Part shown: positions 1 to 8,849 of the stretch, piece by piece
Layout of the letters: each line of letters starts with the position of its first letter
Numbering within the stretch: position 1 is the first letter of the stretch
NCBI RefSeq assembly: GCF_000521215.1
Contig: NZ_KI928931.1
Coordinates: 88,134-152,133 of the forward strand
Source of the DNA: Labrenzia sp. DG1229
Lineage (GTDB): Bacteria > Pseudomonadota > Alphaproteobacteria > Rhizobiales > Stappiaceae
Length of the DNA stretch: 64,000 nt
Direction: 5' to 3'
Program-made: the position numbers and the translations under genes
The notes under the pieces: model-generated
Told to the model about the DNA's origin: nothing
Seen by the model: only the letters and a program-made list of their open reading frames with translations
The model's database searches: none

Positions 1-209
1 ATCGGACCGTAACCAATTGCACGGTCTGACTTGCAAACGGGAGGCTGGCAAATGTAGCCCGTCACTCCATTCTTCGTTTTTTTGGTCCAACCACTCGGTG
101 CATAATTCGTCTGGATGCTGCCGGGTTTCAACCCGCTTGTCTGGCAGGCCGCCAGCAATCCGCATAACAGGATCATCAGTCCTGTCTTCGTAAAGTTCCG
201 TAATTTCAT
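1..209 (-). CDS. Small predicted lipoprotein, C-terminus cut by the window edge
   Basis: Translating the minus strand from the ATG at 209 gives a positively charged start (MKLRNFTKTG), a short hydrophobic stretch and a lipobox LLAAC, followed by QTSGLKPGS. This is a classic type II (lipoprotein) signal with the acylated Cys at about residue 22. The mature part seen so far is polar and contains two more Cys (YICQPPVCKS), so a disulfide is possible. A strong ribosome binding site (AAGGGGGCG) lies about eight bases upstream. The frame is open to base 1, so the C-terminus is missing. Function is unknown; it should be an envelope lipoprotein. Confidence 0.7.
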   Translation of the reverse strand, partial: MKLRNFTKTGLMILLCGLLAACQTSGLKPGSIQTNYAPSGWTKKTKNGVTGYICQPPVCKSDRAIGYGP

Positions 210-267
210 GAAGATAACGCCCCCTTGATTTCCAAGGAGGCGTCTTAATCAGCATTTTTACCAATTA

Positions 268-298
268 CAATCAGGCCGCGCAATTCACCTTCTGATTG
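268..298 (-). terminator. Possible hairpin 3' of purC
   Basis: CAATCAG (268-274) and CTGATTG (292-298) form a 7-bp inverted repeat with a 17-base loop, just beyond the purC stop on the minus strand. There is no clear T-run, so terminator function is uncertain. Confidence 0.3.
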
Positions 299-314
299 TG
301 CTGCTGTTGTGTCT

Positions 315-1079
315 TTACTGCACCAATGTCGGACCCGAGTTGGGCGGGCGTTCGTTGCCGATCATGATGCCGAGACGCTTTGCAACTTCCTGGTAGGCTT
401 CAAGCATACCTCCGAGATCCCGGCGAAATCGGTCCTTGTCCATCTTGTCGTTGGTCTCGATATCCCACAGCCGGCAGCTGTCGGGAGAAATCTCGTCCGC
501 AACGACGATCCGCATCATGTCGCCTTCAAAAAGGCGGCCGCACTCGATCTTGAAGTCGACGAGGCGGATGCCGACGCCCAGGAAAAGACCGGACAGAAAA
601 TCGTTGACGCGGATGGCGAGCGCCATCATGTCATCAAGCTCCTGCGGTGTTGCCCAGCCGAAGGCGGTTATGTGCTCCTCGGCGACCATAGGATCGTCGA
701 GTTCGTCGTTCTTGTAGTAGAACTCGATGATGGACCGCGGCAGTTGTGTGCCTTCTTCCAGGCCCAGACGCTTGGCGATCGAACCGGCGGCAACATTGCG
801 CACGACGACTTCCAGCGGAATGATTTCAACTTCCCGGATCAGCTGCTCGCGCATGTTCATGCGGCGGATGAAATGTGTCGGGATGCCGATGGCATTCAGG
901 TGATTGAAAATGTACTCGGATATGCGGTTGTTGAGCACACCCTTGCCGTCAATTATCTCGTGTTTCTTGTTGTTGAAGGCGGTCGCATCATCCTTGAAGT
1001 GCTGGACCAGGGTTCCCGGTTCCGGACCTTCATAGAGAATCTTGCCTTTACCTTCATAAATGCGCCGGCGGCGGTTCAT
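315..1079 (-). CDS. purC: Phosphoribosylaminoimidazole-succinocarboxamide synthase (SAICAR synthetase)
   Basis: This 254-residue protein has the usual bacterial PurC length. It joins CAIR and aspartate with ATP to make SAICAR in de novo purine synthesis, in the cytosol. The N-terminal ATP-grasp region has [17 protein letters not shown] signature 1 ([15 protein letters not shown]) is at about residues 87-100 and signature 2 (LVDFKIECG) at about 173-181. The ATG at 1079 gives the N-terminus [13 protein letters not shown] typical of alphaproteobacterial PurC. It is divergent from the ATPase zeta gene; purB, a later pathway step, lies 6 kb away. Confidence 0.97.
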   Translation of the reverse strand: MNRRRRIYEGKGKILYEGPEPGTLVQHFKDDATAFNNKKHEIIDGKGVLNNRISEYIFNHLNAIGIPTHFIRRMNMREQLIREVEIIPLEVVVRNVAAGSIAKRLGLEEGTQLPRSIIEFYYKNDELDDPMVAEEHITAFGWATPQELDDMMALAIRVNDFLSGLFLGVGIRLVDFKIECGRLFEGDMMRIVVADEISPDSCRLWDIETNDKMDKDRFRRDLGGMLEAYQEVAKRLGIMIGNERPPNSGPTLVQ

Positions 1080-1436
1080 GAGCTATACCGTGTTTTTCGT
1101 GAAACCTTGGGACGGGACTTGCCAACCTAGTCGAATTTCCTGCGGGACATTTTCCCGTCAACCGGCAGGTGTCAAGAAGGCTGCATTCCCCGATTTGCGG
1201 CGCGGAACTTACCCGAAGCGCGACAAAAGTACAATCTTATGTTTTTTTGGACGACCGACGCGTGCAAGACCCGGTCGTATCCGCGTGTCCAACCTCCGAT
1301 AAACGCAGCTTTATCATGCTTTTGACGCAAGTGTGTATCTACTGCGTTGATTTGGCGGGCTGGCGGGGATATGCAAGAGGCCAAAGAATCCCCATATGGG
1401 GTACAGTGCATAAGCGCAGTTCAGGAGACGAAGAGT
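1080..1436. other. Divergent intergenic region between purC and the ATPase zeta gene
   Basis: These 357 bases hold no convincing gene. Short ORFs on both strands have no recognisable domain and no ribosome binding site. The promoters of purC (leftward) and of the zeta gene (rightward) must lie here, but no strong -35/-10 pair or operator palindrome stood out. Confidence 0.5.
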
Positions 1437-1760
1437 ATGAGCACATTCGACAAGCGCGAACAGGGATTTGAAAGCAAATTCGCGCATGACGAGGAGCTGC
1501 GGTTCAAGGCGACCGCGCGCCGCAACAAGCTTTTGGGCCAGTGGGCCGCCGGACTGCTGGGCTATGAAGGCGAAAAAGCCGGGGAATACGCCAAGGAAGT
1601 TGTCCGGGCGGATTTCGAAGAGCCGGGCGATGAGGATGTCTTTCGCAAGATCCGCGGAGACTTCGATACCAACAACATCGACCAGTCCGACCATCAGATT
1701 CGCCGCAACATGGACGAACTGATGGCAACCGCCATCGAGCAGCTCCAGAACGAAGGCTGA
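1437..1760 (+). CDS. F1-ATPase zeta (inhibitor) subunit, DUF1476 family
   Basis: This 107-residue protein starts MSTFDKREQGFESKFAHD and continues through the conserved LRFKATARRNKLLGQWAAG, then an acidic helical C-terminus. That is the DUF1476 family, known in Paracoccus as the zeta subunit that inhibits ATP hydrolysis by the F1 motor. The ATG at 1437 was chosen because family members begin MSTFDKRE and CAGGAG lies upstream; the frame is open further 5' but that stretch looks non-coding. The N-terminal segment is the inhibitory part in characterised members. It has its own transcription unit with a terminator just downstream. Confidence 0.93.
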   Translation: MSTFDKREQGFESKFAHDEELRFKATARRNKLLGQWAAGLLGYEGEKAGEYAKEVVRADFEEPGDEDVFRKIRGDFDTNNIDQSDHQIRRNMDELMATAIEQLQNEG

Positions 1761-1790
1761 AACAGCTTTCGATCGTCATTTTGGAATTCT

Positions 1791-1819
1791 AACGCCCGCC
1801 GGAAACGGTGGGCGTTTTT
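1791..1819 (+). terminator. Rho-independent terminator of the zeta subunit gene
   Basis: The arms AACGCCCGCC (1791-1800) and GGTGGGCGTT (1807-1816) pair over ten bases with one G-T pair and a six-base GGAAAC loop, followed by a short T-run. It lies 30 bases after the stop codon. Confidence 0.8.
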
Positions 1820-2029
1820 GTCAAGGGCAGGAGGCTCGCTTCTCCGTTGCGGGAACGGAAACAGTGAATTCAATCAAGCAGCCAGCGTGTTAACAACGAA
1901 CTGAGTTTTGAATTCAGTTTTTTGGCCAATCGTTCTACCTCGACAGCGAACGAACGGAATTGATGACACGCACACTTGCGACTTGCGTTCTCTGCCGTTT
2001 TGATGGCGGCAGACTGAGGGAGATCGATC

Positions 2030-2836
2030 GTGACAGACAATTCCATTCTTGCCGACAAGCTGCGTTCCGGACAACCGGTCGTGACCGGGTGGTGCCTGTT
2101 GTCCGCGCCCATGGTTCCGGAGCTGTTTGCGCGCGCAGGATACGAGGCGGTCACGCTGGACATGCAACACGGCATGTTCGATTTCGATGCGGCTGTCGAT
2201 TCCCTCGGACTGATCGCACTTGGTGGAGCGCACCGGATTGCACGCATTCCCGTTGCAGACAATGCACTTGCCGGCCGGCTGATCGACATGGGGGCGGAAT
2301 GCATCATCGCCCCGATGATCAATTCCAGGGAAGAGGCAGAGCAGTTTGCCCGCGCGATGAAGTACCCGCCAATGGGCGAACGGAGCTGGTCACCGCGCCG
2401 TGCTGCCACACTCGCGGGTCAGACCGACGACGAGTATCTCGTGAATGCTAATGCCCGGACGCTTGCCCTTGCGATGATCGAGACGCAGGAGGCCGTCGAT
2501 GCACTTGACGACATCCTGTCGGTACCGGAGCTGGATGGTATCTTTGTCGGACCGAGCGATCTGTCGCTGTCCCTTTCGAAGGGGAGCGCTCTCGATCCGA
2601 ACGGTCCGGAGACAGCCCGCGCCTGCGCTGATATTGCCAGGAAAACAATTGCCGCCGGAAAGATCGCCGGAATTTTCTGTCTCAGTGCCGAAAAGGTTGA
2701 AGAGGCAGTTGCGCAGGGTTACCGGCTGATGTCCTACGGGATCGACACCGTCTTTATCGACCATTCTGCGCGGGTGTCCTTGAAAGAGGCGGGGGCGGTG
2801 GCACTTGCGGGACCTGGCTCAAAGGCTGGTTACTGA
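2030..2836 (+). CDS. HpcH/HpaI aldolase family protein
   Basis: This 268-residue TIM-barrel enzyme belongs to the class II pyruvate-dependent aldolases that cleave 4-hydroxy-2-oxo acids, releasing pyruvate. Expected family features are visible: the base motif DMQHG (H47), an Arg at about 72, metal ligand E151 in MIETQEA and metal ligand D177 in FVGPSDLSLSL. The start is GTG at 2030 with GAGGGAG upstream. Substrate cannot be told from sequence; relatives include HpaI, GarL and RhmA. It stands alone, and its end overlaps the convergent LysR gene by seven bases. Confidence 0.9.
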   Translation: MTDNSILADKLRSGQPVVTGWCLLSAPMVPELFARAGYEAVTLDMQHGMFDFDAAVDSLGLIALGGAHRIARIPVADNALAGRLIDMGAECIIAPMINSREEAEQFARAMKYPPMGERSWSPRRAATLAGQTDDEYLVNANARTLALAMIETQEAVDALDDILSVPELDGIFVGPSDLSLSLSKGSALDPNGPETARACADIARKTIAAGKIAGIFCLSAEKVEEAVAQGYRLMSYGIDTVFIDHSARVSLKEAGAVALAGPGSKAGY

Positions 2837-3786
2837 GTTTCGTGTTTGTTTAGATCCGTTTGGTCCAGAGTTTCCCAATAGGGGCGCCCAGGGCCATAAA
2901 GGGCCGAAAAATAGTCGATAAAAACCCGGATTTTCTTCGGCAAAAGCCTCCTGGCACCGTGCACCGCATAGAGTGTCTTGGACGGCATGTCATGCATTGC
3001 CAGCAGCCGTGCCAGTTTCCCGGATTTCAGATAGGGTCCGGCGATGAAGGTCGGCAGGCGGGCGATTCCAAGGCCCTGCAGGGCGGCTTCGCACAGGGCT
3101 TCGCTGTTATTGACCTGAAAGTTGCCGGAAACGGCAACCGTCTCCTGGCCGAGTTCCGATTTGAACTGCCAGTCTTCCTTGTTGTCCGAATAGGAAAATA
3201 AAATGCAGTTGTGATCGATCAGGTCTGCTGGAACGGTGACCGGCGATACCTTTTCAATATATGAGTGCGCTGCACACACGATACTTCCGAGCGGTGCCAG
3301 TGTCCGGCAGATGAGACCCGATTCGGGAAGGTCGCCCACCTGAAGGGCAAGATCACAACCGAGATCATGGGGATTTACTTTCCGGTCGTCCAGATGAAGA
3401 TCGACTGAAAGTCCAGGGTTGGTAGTGAGAAAGCCCGACATGTGCGGTGCGACATGCAGCTTGCCGAAAGACATCGGTGCGAGCACCTTCAGCGTTCCGA
3501 CGATTTCCTTGCTATGCAACCGTGCAGAGGCCTCCGCCTCCCTCAAGTGCTCTAGCGCCAGCAGGGAATGGGCAAGGTAGTGCTGGCCGGCTTCCGTCAG
3601 TCGCAAATGCCGTGTCGTACGCTCCAGAAGCCGCACCGACAATTTCCCTTCAAGTGCACTGACCCGCCTGCTGACAGCAGATTTTGAAAGTCCAAGGAAA
3701 TCGGCCGCGTTCGAAAAACTGCCGATCTCTGCAACCGCGGCAAAAACCTCGGCATCCAGGGGAGAATTGAGTTTGTTGTCCACCAT
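2830..3786 (-). CDS. LysR family transcriptional regulator
   Basis: This 318-residue regulator has an N-terminal winged HTH (about residues 10-68, with LGLSKSAVSRRVSALE as the recognition region) and a LysR effector domain of the periplasmic-binding type. The ATG at 3786 was preferred because it yields MVDNKLNSPLDAEVFAAVAE, the usual LysR N-terminus; the frame stays open another 76 codons upstream but without family similarity. It is divergent from an EamA exporter that starts 97 bases away, so that exporter is its most likely target. Its class (CrgA/DsdC-like, SxSAVSRR) is common for local regulators of efflux or reductases. The effector is unknown. Confidence 0.92.
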   Translation of the reverse strand: MVDNKLNSPLDAEVFAAVAEIGSFSNAADFLGLSKSAVSRRVSALEGKLSVRLLERTTRHLRLTEAGQHYLAHSLLALEHLREAEASARLHSKEIVGTLKVLAPMSFGKLHVAPHMSGFLTTNPGLSVDLHLDDRKVNPHDLGCDLALQVGDLPESGLICRTLAPLGSIVCAAHSYIEKVSPVTVPADLIDHNCILFSYSDNKEDWQFKSELGQETVAVSGNFQVNNSEALCEAALQGLGIARLPTFIAGPYLKSGKLARLLAMHDMPSKTLYAVHGARRLLPKKIRVFIDYFSALYGPGRPYWETLDQTDLNKHETQ

Positions 3787-3882
3787 GCAACAAACATTTG
3801 CATGAGGCCGTGATTGTTGCAAATAACGGTGAGGATTACCTGTGGGTTCACGAAGTTTCATACAGAAAAACGGGAGCCAGCC

Positions 3883-4827
3883 ATGCGCAAAGCGAATCCT
3901 GGAGCGGGTGGGAGGGGACGCGACTTTCATTCCTGGAAAGCAAGCGCGCTGACTGTCGCCATCGGCACACTTGTCGGCGGGAATTTCGTCCTGGCCAAAT
4001 ACGTTGTCTTGCAAGGTATTGCACCGTTCGTGACTTTCTATTGGCAGGTTACCGGAGCTGCGGTTCTCTTGTCGTTGGCTGTGCTATTGCAAGGCGGCGG
4101 CAGGCTCGCCGGACAATTTTCCGCAGCACATTGTCGCTATTACGTCATTGGCGGTGTTTTGGGCATCAGTGTGCCACAGACCCTTGGTTACAGTGCCCTG
4201 AGGGAAGTGCCGGCCGGACTTTTCACGATGGCAGTGACGCTTTCTCCCCTGCTGACGTTTCTTGCGGCCTCTATTTTCGAACGCCGTCTGTTGCCGCCCT
4301 CCCGAGCGCTCGGACTGTTTGCCGGTTTGGCCGGCGTTTTTCTCGCGACCTCACAAGGCCTCGGCGGCTCGGCCTTTTCGCTGTCGGCCTGGGCATTTGC
4401 CATGAGCGTTCCGGTTTTTCTCGCCATCACAAACGTATTCCGTGACAAGGCCTATCCGACAGGCGGTCAACCCCTGTTTCTTGCCGCCGGGACGCTGGGG
4501 TCCCAGGTCGTCCTGCTGGTTCCGGTTGCTTATACTGCGGGCGCATTTGCGCTGCCGCTCGAGGTGGTGTCTTCGCTCGGTCTCTATCTGATCGTGCTGA
4601 TGTTGGTGACGGCTCTCAGCTACTTCCTGACCTTCGAGCTCTACCGGCACACCGACGGGGTTGGTTTCAGCCAGGTTGGGTATTTCGCCACATTGTCGGG
4701 CGTTGGCGCAGGCGCACTTGTCTTTGGCGAAAGGATCAGTGGCTTGTTCGCAATTTCCATCGCCCTGCTGTTTGCCGGCATGGCGCTCGCCAACAGAAGG
4801 CCGGGACGCATCAACAACACAGATTGA
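3883..4827 (+). CDS. EamA/DMT family transporter
   Basis: This 314-residue inner-membrane protein has about ten hydrophobic helices arranged as two EamA repeats. The first repeat begins at the conserved GTLVGGNFVLAKYVVLQG and the second around SLSAWAFAMSVPVFLAITN. The ATG at 3883, after CGGGAG, was chosen over 3814 because the extra 23 residues are not family-like. DMT carriers of this kind export amino acids or metabolites with protons; the substrate cannot be read from sequence. The divergent LysR regulator suggests inducible expression. Confidence 0.9.
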   Translation: MRKANPGAGGRGRDFHSWKASALTVAIGTLVGGNFVLAKYVVLQGIAPFVTFYWQVTGAAVLLSLAVLLQGGGRLAGQFSAAHCRYYVIGGVLGISVPQTLGYSALREVPAGLFTMAVTLSPLLTFLAASIFERRLLPPSRALGLFAGLAGVFLATSQGLGGSAFSLSAWAFAMSVPVFLAITNVFRDKAYPTGGQPLFLAAGTLGSQVVLLVPVAYTAGAFALPLEVVSSLGLYLIVLMLVTALSYFLTFELYRHTDGVGFSQVGYFATLSGVGAGALVFGERISGLFAISIALLFAGMALANRRPGRINNTD

Positions 4828-5067
4828 AACAGCAGGAATGACTTCACGATGAATGGAACCAGGTTTCCCGCATGAGGCCCCGGTCGCCTGGAAGAAATGC
4901 CGGCAGACGCGTTTTGCAACCGACGGGAGCAGGTGTTGATTTTGGTCAATGCGTTAAGTTTCAGAATACCGAACATAACAAGTCATCGCATTTGCGACGG
5001 TACTGGAGCCGGGGCGGTGCCCCAGGATCCGGACGGACTACCGCCGCCTTCCTGATAGGAGACCAAT

Positions 5068-5286
5068 ATGTGGAAACTGGCGATTATCATGTTCATCATC
5101 GTCGGGCCAACGCTTGCCGGCATTGGAGCACTGGTGCCGCTTACCATTTATGGCGTCGGTGATTTCAGCGCGTTTTTGCTCGTCGGTTGCGCGGCTGCCG
5201 GGGCGCTGGTTGCCATGCCGGTCAGCTATTTCGTTGCCGCGCGCATTGGCTCCATGATGGGACCGAACACTTCGGCACAGCATTGA
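5068..5286 (+). CDS. Small two-helix membrane protein of unknown function
   Basis: This 72-residue protein has two predicted membrane helices (MWKLAIIMFIIVGPTLAGIG, and a second at about residues 33-60) and a short polar tail. GATAGGAGACCAAT gives a good ribosome binding site. Proteins of this shape are frequent in Alphaproteobacteria and, from memory, are sometimes labelled CTP synthetase in databases. Nothing here supports that: there is no glutaminase or synthetase domain. It stands as a single gene between the exporter and a convergent hydrolase. Confidence 0.75.
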   Translation: MWKLAIIMFIIVGPTLAGIGALVPLTIYGVGDFSAFLLVGCAAAGALVAMPVSYFVAARIGSMMGPNTSAQH

Positions 5287-5307
5287 CAAGGCACCGTTGA
5301 GTACGGG

Positions 5308-5862
5308 TCAGCCCAGACGTTTCATGAAATGGGCGAAGGACATCATGCCCTCAGGCCAGGGGCCGTGGCCGCTTTCAAGATTGATGTGACCTGCTTCGCC
5401 GGCGTCCTGAAAGGTCGCACCCCATGCGGTCGCCAGGTCCTGAGCGCGCTCATGATCACAATAGGGGTCGTTTCTGCTGGCAACGACGTGGGCAGGGAAG
5501 GGCAGCGGTTCGCGCGGGATGGGCTTGAAGTCACCGCCGTCGAATTCCTTGACCAGTCCGTCGCGGTCCCAGTCTGAAGGCGCCACGAGATAAGCGCCCT
5601 TGACCTTGTCCTTAAGCACATGTGTTCCGTGAGCAACCAGGACGCAGCCCAGGGAATGGGCCACCAGAACGACGGGGCGTTCGGCGGCTTCGACTTCTTT
5701 GACAAGGGTTTCCAGCCACTCGTTCTTTTCGGGAGCGTGAAGTTCTGCCTGCTTGACGACACGGGCAGTCGCCATCTTGTCGCTCCAGCGCAGGATCCAG
5801 TGCCCCGGAAGAGGTTTGCCGTAGCCGGGGATGAGCAGGATGTCCGTCTCAGAAATTTTCAT
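5308..5862 (-). CDS. RBBP9/YdeN-type alpha/beta hydrolase
   Basis: This 184-residue single-domain hydrolase starts MKISETDILLIPGYGKPLPGHW. It shows the family's PG.G loop and a nucleophile elbow VLVAHSLGC with Ser in the G/A-x-S-x-G position; the Asp (RNDPYC) and final His (EAGHINLESGHG) complete a catalytic triad. YdeN/RBBP9 proteins are small serine hydrolases of mostly unknown substrate. The ATG at 5862 was chosen over the longer frame because of the match to family N-termini. It lies 23 bases after a phosphoesterase gene on the same strand, so the two are probably co-transcribed. Confidence 0.88.
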   Translation of the reverse strand: MKISETDILLIPGYGKPLPGHWILRWSDKMATARVVKQAELHAPEKNEWLETLVKEVEAAERPVVLVAHSLGCVLVAHGTHVLKDKVKGAYLVAPSDWDRDGLVKEFDGGDFKPIPREPLPFPAHVVASRNDPYCDHERAQDLATAWGATFQDAGEAGHINLESGHGPWPEGMMSFAHFMKRLG

Positions 5863-5885
5863 GATGAACCCTTGATTTTGTCCGG

Positions 5886-6635
5886 TCAGGAGAGTGGGCC
5901 GAAGAATCCGAGCTTCAGTGCCCGGGCCCATCCGGGGCGTCCGTTCCTGTCCGCCTCCCGGCTTGCCGTTTCCCAGTCATAGTCAACCATCTTGTCTTCA
6001 AAGGTCCAGTTGTCCGCCGTTTTTGTCATGATCGCATAGCGTGCCTGTGGATTTCCCATGGCCATGGTTTTTCGAAGCGGATGGTTTTCGTCATAAGATG
6101 GAAGGCCGACACTTCCGGGGTTGACGATGGTCTGGCCGGTGGATGGAAGACTGATAACCCGCGGAATGTGTGTATGTCCGCAGCAGATGATCGGAGACTT
6201 CTCCCCTTTGAGGTCTTCAAGAAGCGCCGCTTCACCTGGTAGATGTCCCTTCGGACCCTCAACCAGTTCGCTCAGGTAACGGTCGTCATCATCCGGGGTC
6301 CCATGACACAGGAAGACCTCTTTCGTCAGTCGGATCGTCGGCTGGACCGTTTTTAGCCACGCCATGTTTTCCGGCGACAGCCTTTCGGCGGCAAACCGAT
6401 CGGTCGGACCCATTGATTCTGCCGGATCGTCAGTAACGAACCTGTCGTGGTTTCCACGCACCGTCGGCCAGTTCTTCTCGCGCAGGATCGTGGCTGTTTC
6501 TTCCGGCCAGAGCGGCCCGGCAACACAATCACCGAGATTGACGACCACGTCCGGGCTTTCCCTCTTGAGGTTGTCCAGTACAGCCTCCAGCGCCAGGAGA
6601 TTGCCGTGAATGTCGGACACAACTGCGATCTTCAT
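5886..6635 (-). CDS. Metallophosphoesterase (YfcE/MJ0936-like)
   Basis: This 249-residue calcineurin-like phosphoesterase has the ordered metal-binding motifs of the family: D-x-H in VVSDIHGNLLALEAVLD, GD in VVNLGDCVAGP, GNH(D/E) in VRGNHDRF, and a GHTH motif in CCGHTHIPRV. These bind two metal ions for hydrolysis of phosphodiesters or phosphomonoesters. The ATG at 6635 is used; a TTG one codon earlier is also possible. It is the first gene of a likely two-gene unit with the RBBP9-like hydrolase. The natural substrate is unknown. Confidence 0.92.
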   Translation of the reverse strand: MKIAVVSDIHGNLLALEAVLDNLKRESPDVVVNLGDCVAGPLWPEETATILREKNWPTVRGNHDRFVTDDPAESMGPTDRFAAERLSPENMAWLKTVQPTIRLTKEVFLCHGTPDDDDRYLSELVEGPKGHLPGEAALLEDLKGEKSPIICCGHTHIPRVISLPSTGQTIVNPGSVGLPSYDENHPLRKTMAMGNPQARYAIMTKTADNWTFEDKMVDYDWETASREADRNGRPGWARALKLGFFGPLS

Positions 6636-6758
6636 CAAATGCTCCGGCCAACCAACGTCAAAATCAATGAGGTATCGGCCCTGTCAAACGGGTCAAAACC
6701 GGCTTTGCAGCACGATTCCGGTCTCTTCCCGGGATCAACTTCCGGCTGCTGTCCTTGG

Positions 6759-6777
6759 TCCCGGATCAGGTCCGGGA
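6759..6777. repeat. Short palindromic intergenic element
   Basis: TCCCGGA (6759-6765), a five-base spacer TCAGG, and TCCGGGA (6771-6777) form a perfect 7-bp inverted repeat in the gap between purB and the phosphoesterase gene. From memory, variants of this sequence are dispersed as intergenic palindromes in many Rhizobiales genomes. It could also act as a terminator for purB, although it lacks a T-run. Confidence 0.55.
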
Positions 6778-6816
6778 TGGAACCGGGCGAGACAACAACA
6801 AGCCACCAGGAACGCT

Positions 6817-8145
6817 TCAGCTCTCACCAAATACGCGATTGAAAATCGCGTCCACGTTCTTGGTGTGATAGCCAAGATCGAAACGGTCGCGGATTTCCTG
6901 TTCGGACAGATATTTGCGCACATCCTCGTCTGCGAGCAGTTCGGTCAGGAAATCCACCGAAGCCGAGCCGGCGACCTGGTAGCTGTCCCAGACCTTCATG
7001 GCATTGCGCTGGACGAGCCGATAGGCGTCCTCACGCAAGGAGCCTGCCTGCGTCAGAGCCAGCAGGATGCGTTGCGAGTGAACAAGACCTCCGAGACGGT
7101 CCATGTTGCCGACCATTCGTTCCGGATAGACCATCAGCTTGTCGATAACACCCGTCAGGCGGACGAGGGCAAAATCCAGCGTCACCGTGGCGTCAGGGCC
7201 GATCATGCGTTCGACGGAAGAATGCGAGATATCGCGTTCGTGCCAGAGGGCGACGTTTTCCATGGCAGGGATCGCATAGCCACGCACGAGACGCGCCAGG
7301 CCTGTCAGGTTCTCGGTCAGGATCGGGTTGCGTTTGTGCGGCATCGCCGAAGATCCTTTCTGCCCCTTGGAGAAAAACTCCTCGGCTTCAAGGACTTCCG
7401 TACGCTGAAGGTGGCGAACTTCTGTCGCAACCCGCTCGATGGAGGATGCGATGACGCCAAGCGTTGCGAAGTACATCGCGTGCCGGTCGCGCGGGATAAC
7501 CTGGGTGGAGACGGGTTCGGCGGCAAGGCCCATGGCTTTAGCGACATGTTCTTCAACACGCGGGTCGATATTCGCAAACGTGCCGACGGCACCGGAGATC
7601 GCACAGGTCGCGATTTCCTCGCGTGCAGCAAGCAAACGGGTTCTGCTGCGGTCGAACTCGGCATAGGCCTCGGCCATCTTCAGTCCGAAAGTGACCGGCT
7701 CGGCGTGAATACCATGGGACCGTCCGATGCAGACGGTGTCCTTGTGTTCCATCGCGCGCCGTTTGAGCGCTGCCAGCAAAGCGTCCATGTCGTCGAGCAG
7801 AAGATCGGTAGCCTTGACCAGCTGGACATTGAAGCACGTGTCGAGAACATCCGATGACGTCATGCCCTGGTGGACAAAGCGGGCGTCCGGACCGACGATT
7901 TCAGCCAGATGCGTCAAAAAGGCGATGACATCGTGCTTGGTCTCGCGCTCGATCTCGTCGATGCGATCGATGTCGAAAGTGGCATTGCCGCCCTTTTCCC
8001 AGATCGTCGCCGCCGCTTCCTTCGGGATGACGCCGAGCTCGGCAAGCGCATCGCAGGCATGAGCCTCGATCTCGAACCAGATGCGGAATTTGGATTCCGG
8101 AGACCAGATTGAAACCATGTCGGGGCGGGAATAGCGCGGAATCAT
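6817..8145 (-). CDS. purB: Adenylosuccinate lyase
   Basis: This 442-residue protein belongs to the fumarase/aspartase superfamily and releases fumarate twice in purine synthesis (SAICAR to AICAR, and adenylosuccinate to AMP). The family signature GSSAMPHKRNP is at residues 264-274. The general acid His lies in IGRSHGIHAEP (about residue 144), and the VHQGMTSSDV loop is at about 91-100. Length and the MIPRYSRPDM N-terminus are typical. It is in the same orientation as purC but separated by unrelated genes. Confidence 0.97.
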   Translation of the reverse strand: MIPRYSRPDMVSIWSPESKFRIWFEIEAHACDALAELGVIPKEAAATIWEKGGNATFDIDRIDEIERETKHDVIAFLTHLAEIVGPDARFVHQGMTSSDVLDTCFNVQLVKATDLLLDDMDALLAALKRRAMEHKDTVCIGRSHGIHAEPVTFGLKMAEAYAEFDRSRTRLLAAREEIATCAISGAVGTFANIDPRVEEHVAKAMGLAAEPVSTQVIPRDRHAMYFATLGVIASSIERVATEVRHLQRTEVLEAEEFFSKGQKGSSAMPHKRNPILTENLTGLARLVRGYAIPAMENVALWHERDISHSSVERMIGPDATVTLDFALVRLTGVIDKLMVYPERMVGNMDRLGGLVHSQRILLALTQAGSLREDAYRLVQRNAMKVWDSYQVAGSASVDFLTELLADEDVRKYLSEQEIRDRFDLGYHTKNVDAIFNRVFGES

Positions 8146-8304
8146 CGCGGGCAGAACCTCTTTTTCAGGGAATTTCTGGCTGCGGAATAGCAGAGGGGCG
8201 CGCGGCCTTCAATGCGGCGAAGCGCTTTTTGCTTGCGAGCAGCACAAACAACGTGAAATTTATGTCGATGGTTCCCGGAATACAGCCTTCACCTGGAGAT
8301 CTTT

Positions 8305-8787
8305 ATGCCGATCTGGCGCCCCGCAAACACAATTCGGGTCAAGGCGCTTGCCCTGATCTGGCAAGATGATGCGTTGCTCCTGTCCGACGTCCAAGACGAC
8401 ACCGGTCGCGTAACCGGAATGCGACCGCTTGGCGGAACCATCGAGTTCGGGGAGCCCTGGCGAGACGCCCTGCAAAGGGAATTTCTGGAAGAACTCGGTG
8501 CGCGGTTGACACTGCTCGAGAACTATTTCGTCCTTGAAAATCTCTATGAACACCATGGCGTGCAGGGACATGAGATCGTTTTCCTGTGTCATGCCCACTT
8601 TGCCGACAACAGCTTTTACCGAAGGGACAGTATGACCTTTGAGGAGAGCGACGAGACGGATGGACTGGCCAAGTGGGTGTCATTGGCAGAGCTTGAGGCC
8701 AAGGGACTGGATCTCTATCCCGGCGGTTTGAGAGAAAAACTCTCAATTGCTGATGTCGTCCCGCGACCGACAGCCTTCCTCAGCTAG
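8305..8787 (+). CDS. NUDIX hydrolase
   Basis: This 160-residue protein carries a full NUDIX box at residues 44-66 (G-x5-E-x7-REF-x-EELG), the Mg-binding catalytic helix of enzymes that hydrolyse nucleoside diphosphates linked to another moiety. The upstream strand pattern (MRPLGGTIEFG) and the downstream YEHHGVQGHEIVFLC resemble the MutT/ADP-ribose pyrophosphatase groups without fixing the substrate. TGGAG lies eight bases before the ATG. It is a single gene, divergent from purB. Confidence 0.9.
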   Translation: MPIWRPANTIRVKALALIWQDDALLLSDVQDDTGRVTGMRPLGGTIEFGEPWRDALQREFLEELGARLTLLENYFVLENLYEHHGVQGHEIVFLCHAHFADNSFYRRDSMTFEESDETDGLAKWVSLAELEAKGLDLYPGGLREKLSIADVVPRPTAFLS

Positions 8788-8849
8788 AGTTATGTCGAGT
8801 TTCATCAGGCTCGGACAGGACAAATCCGCAAAAGGGGATCTAGACCGGT

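Noticed and set aside
5068..5286. CTP synthetase label for the small membrane protein
   Set aside because: I recall this name on similar proteins, but a 72-residue two-helix protein cannot be PyrG and no synthetase motif is present.
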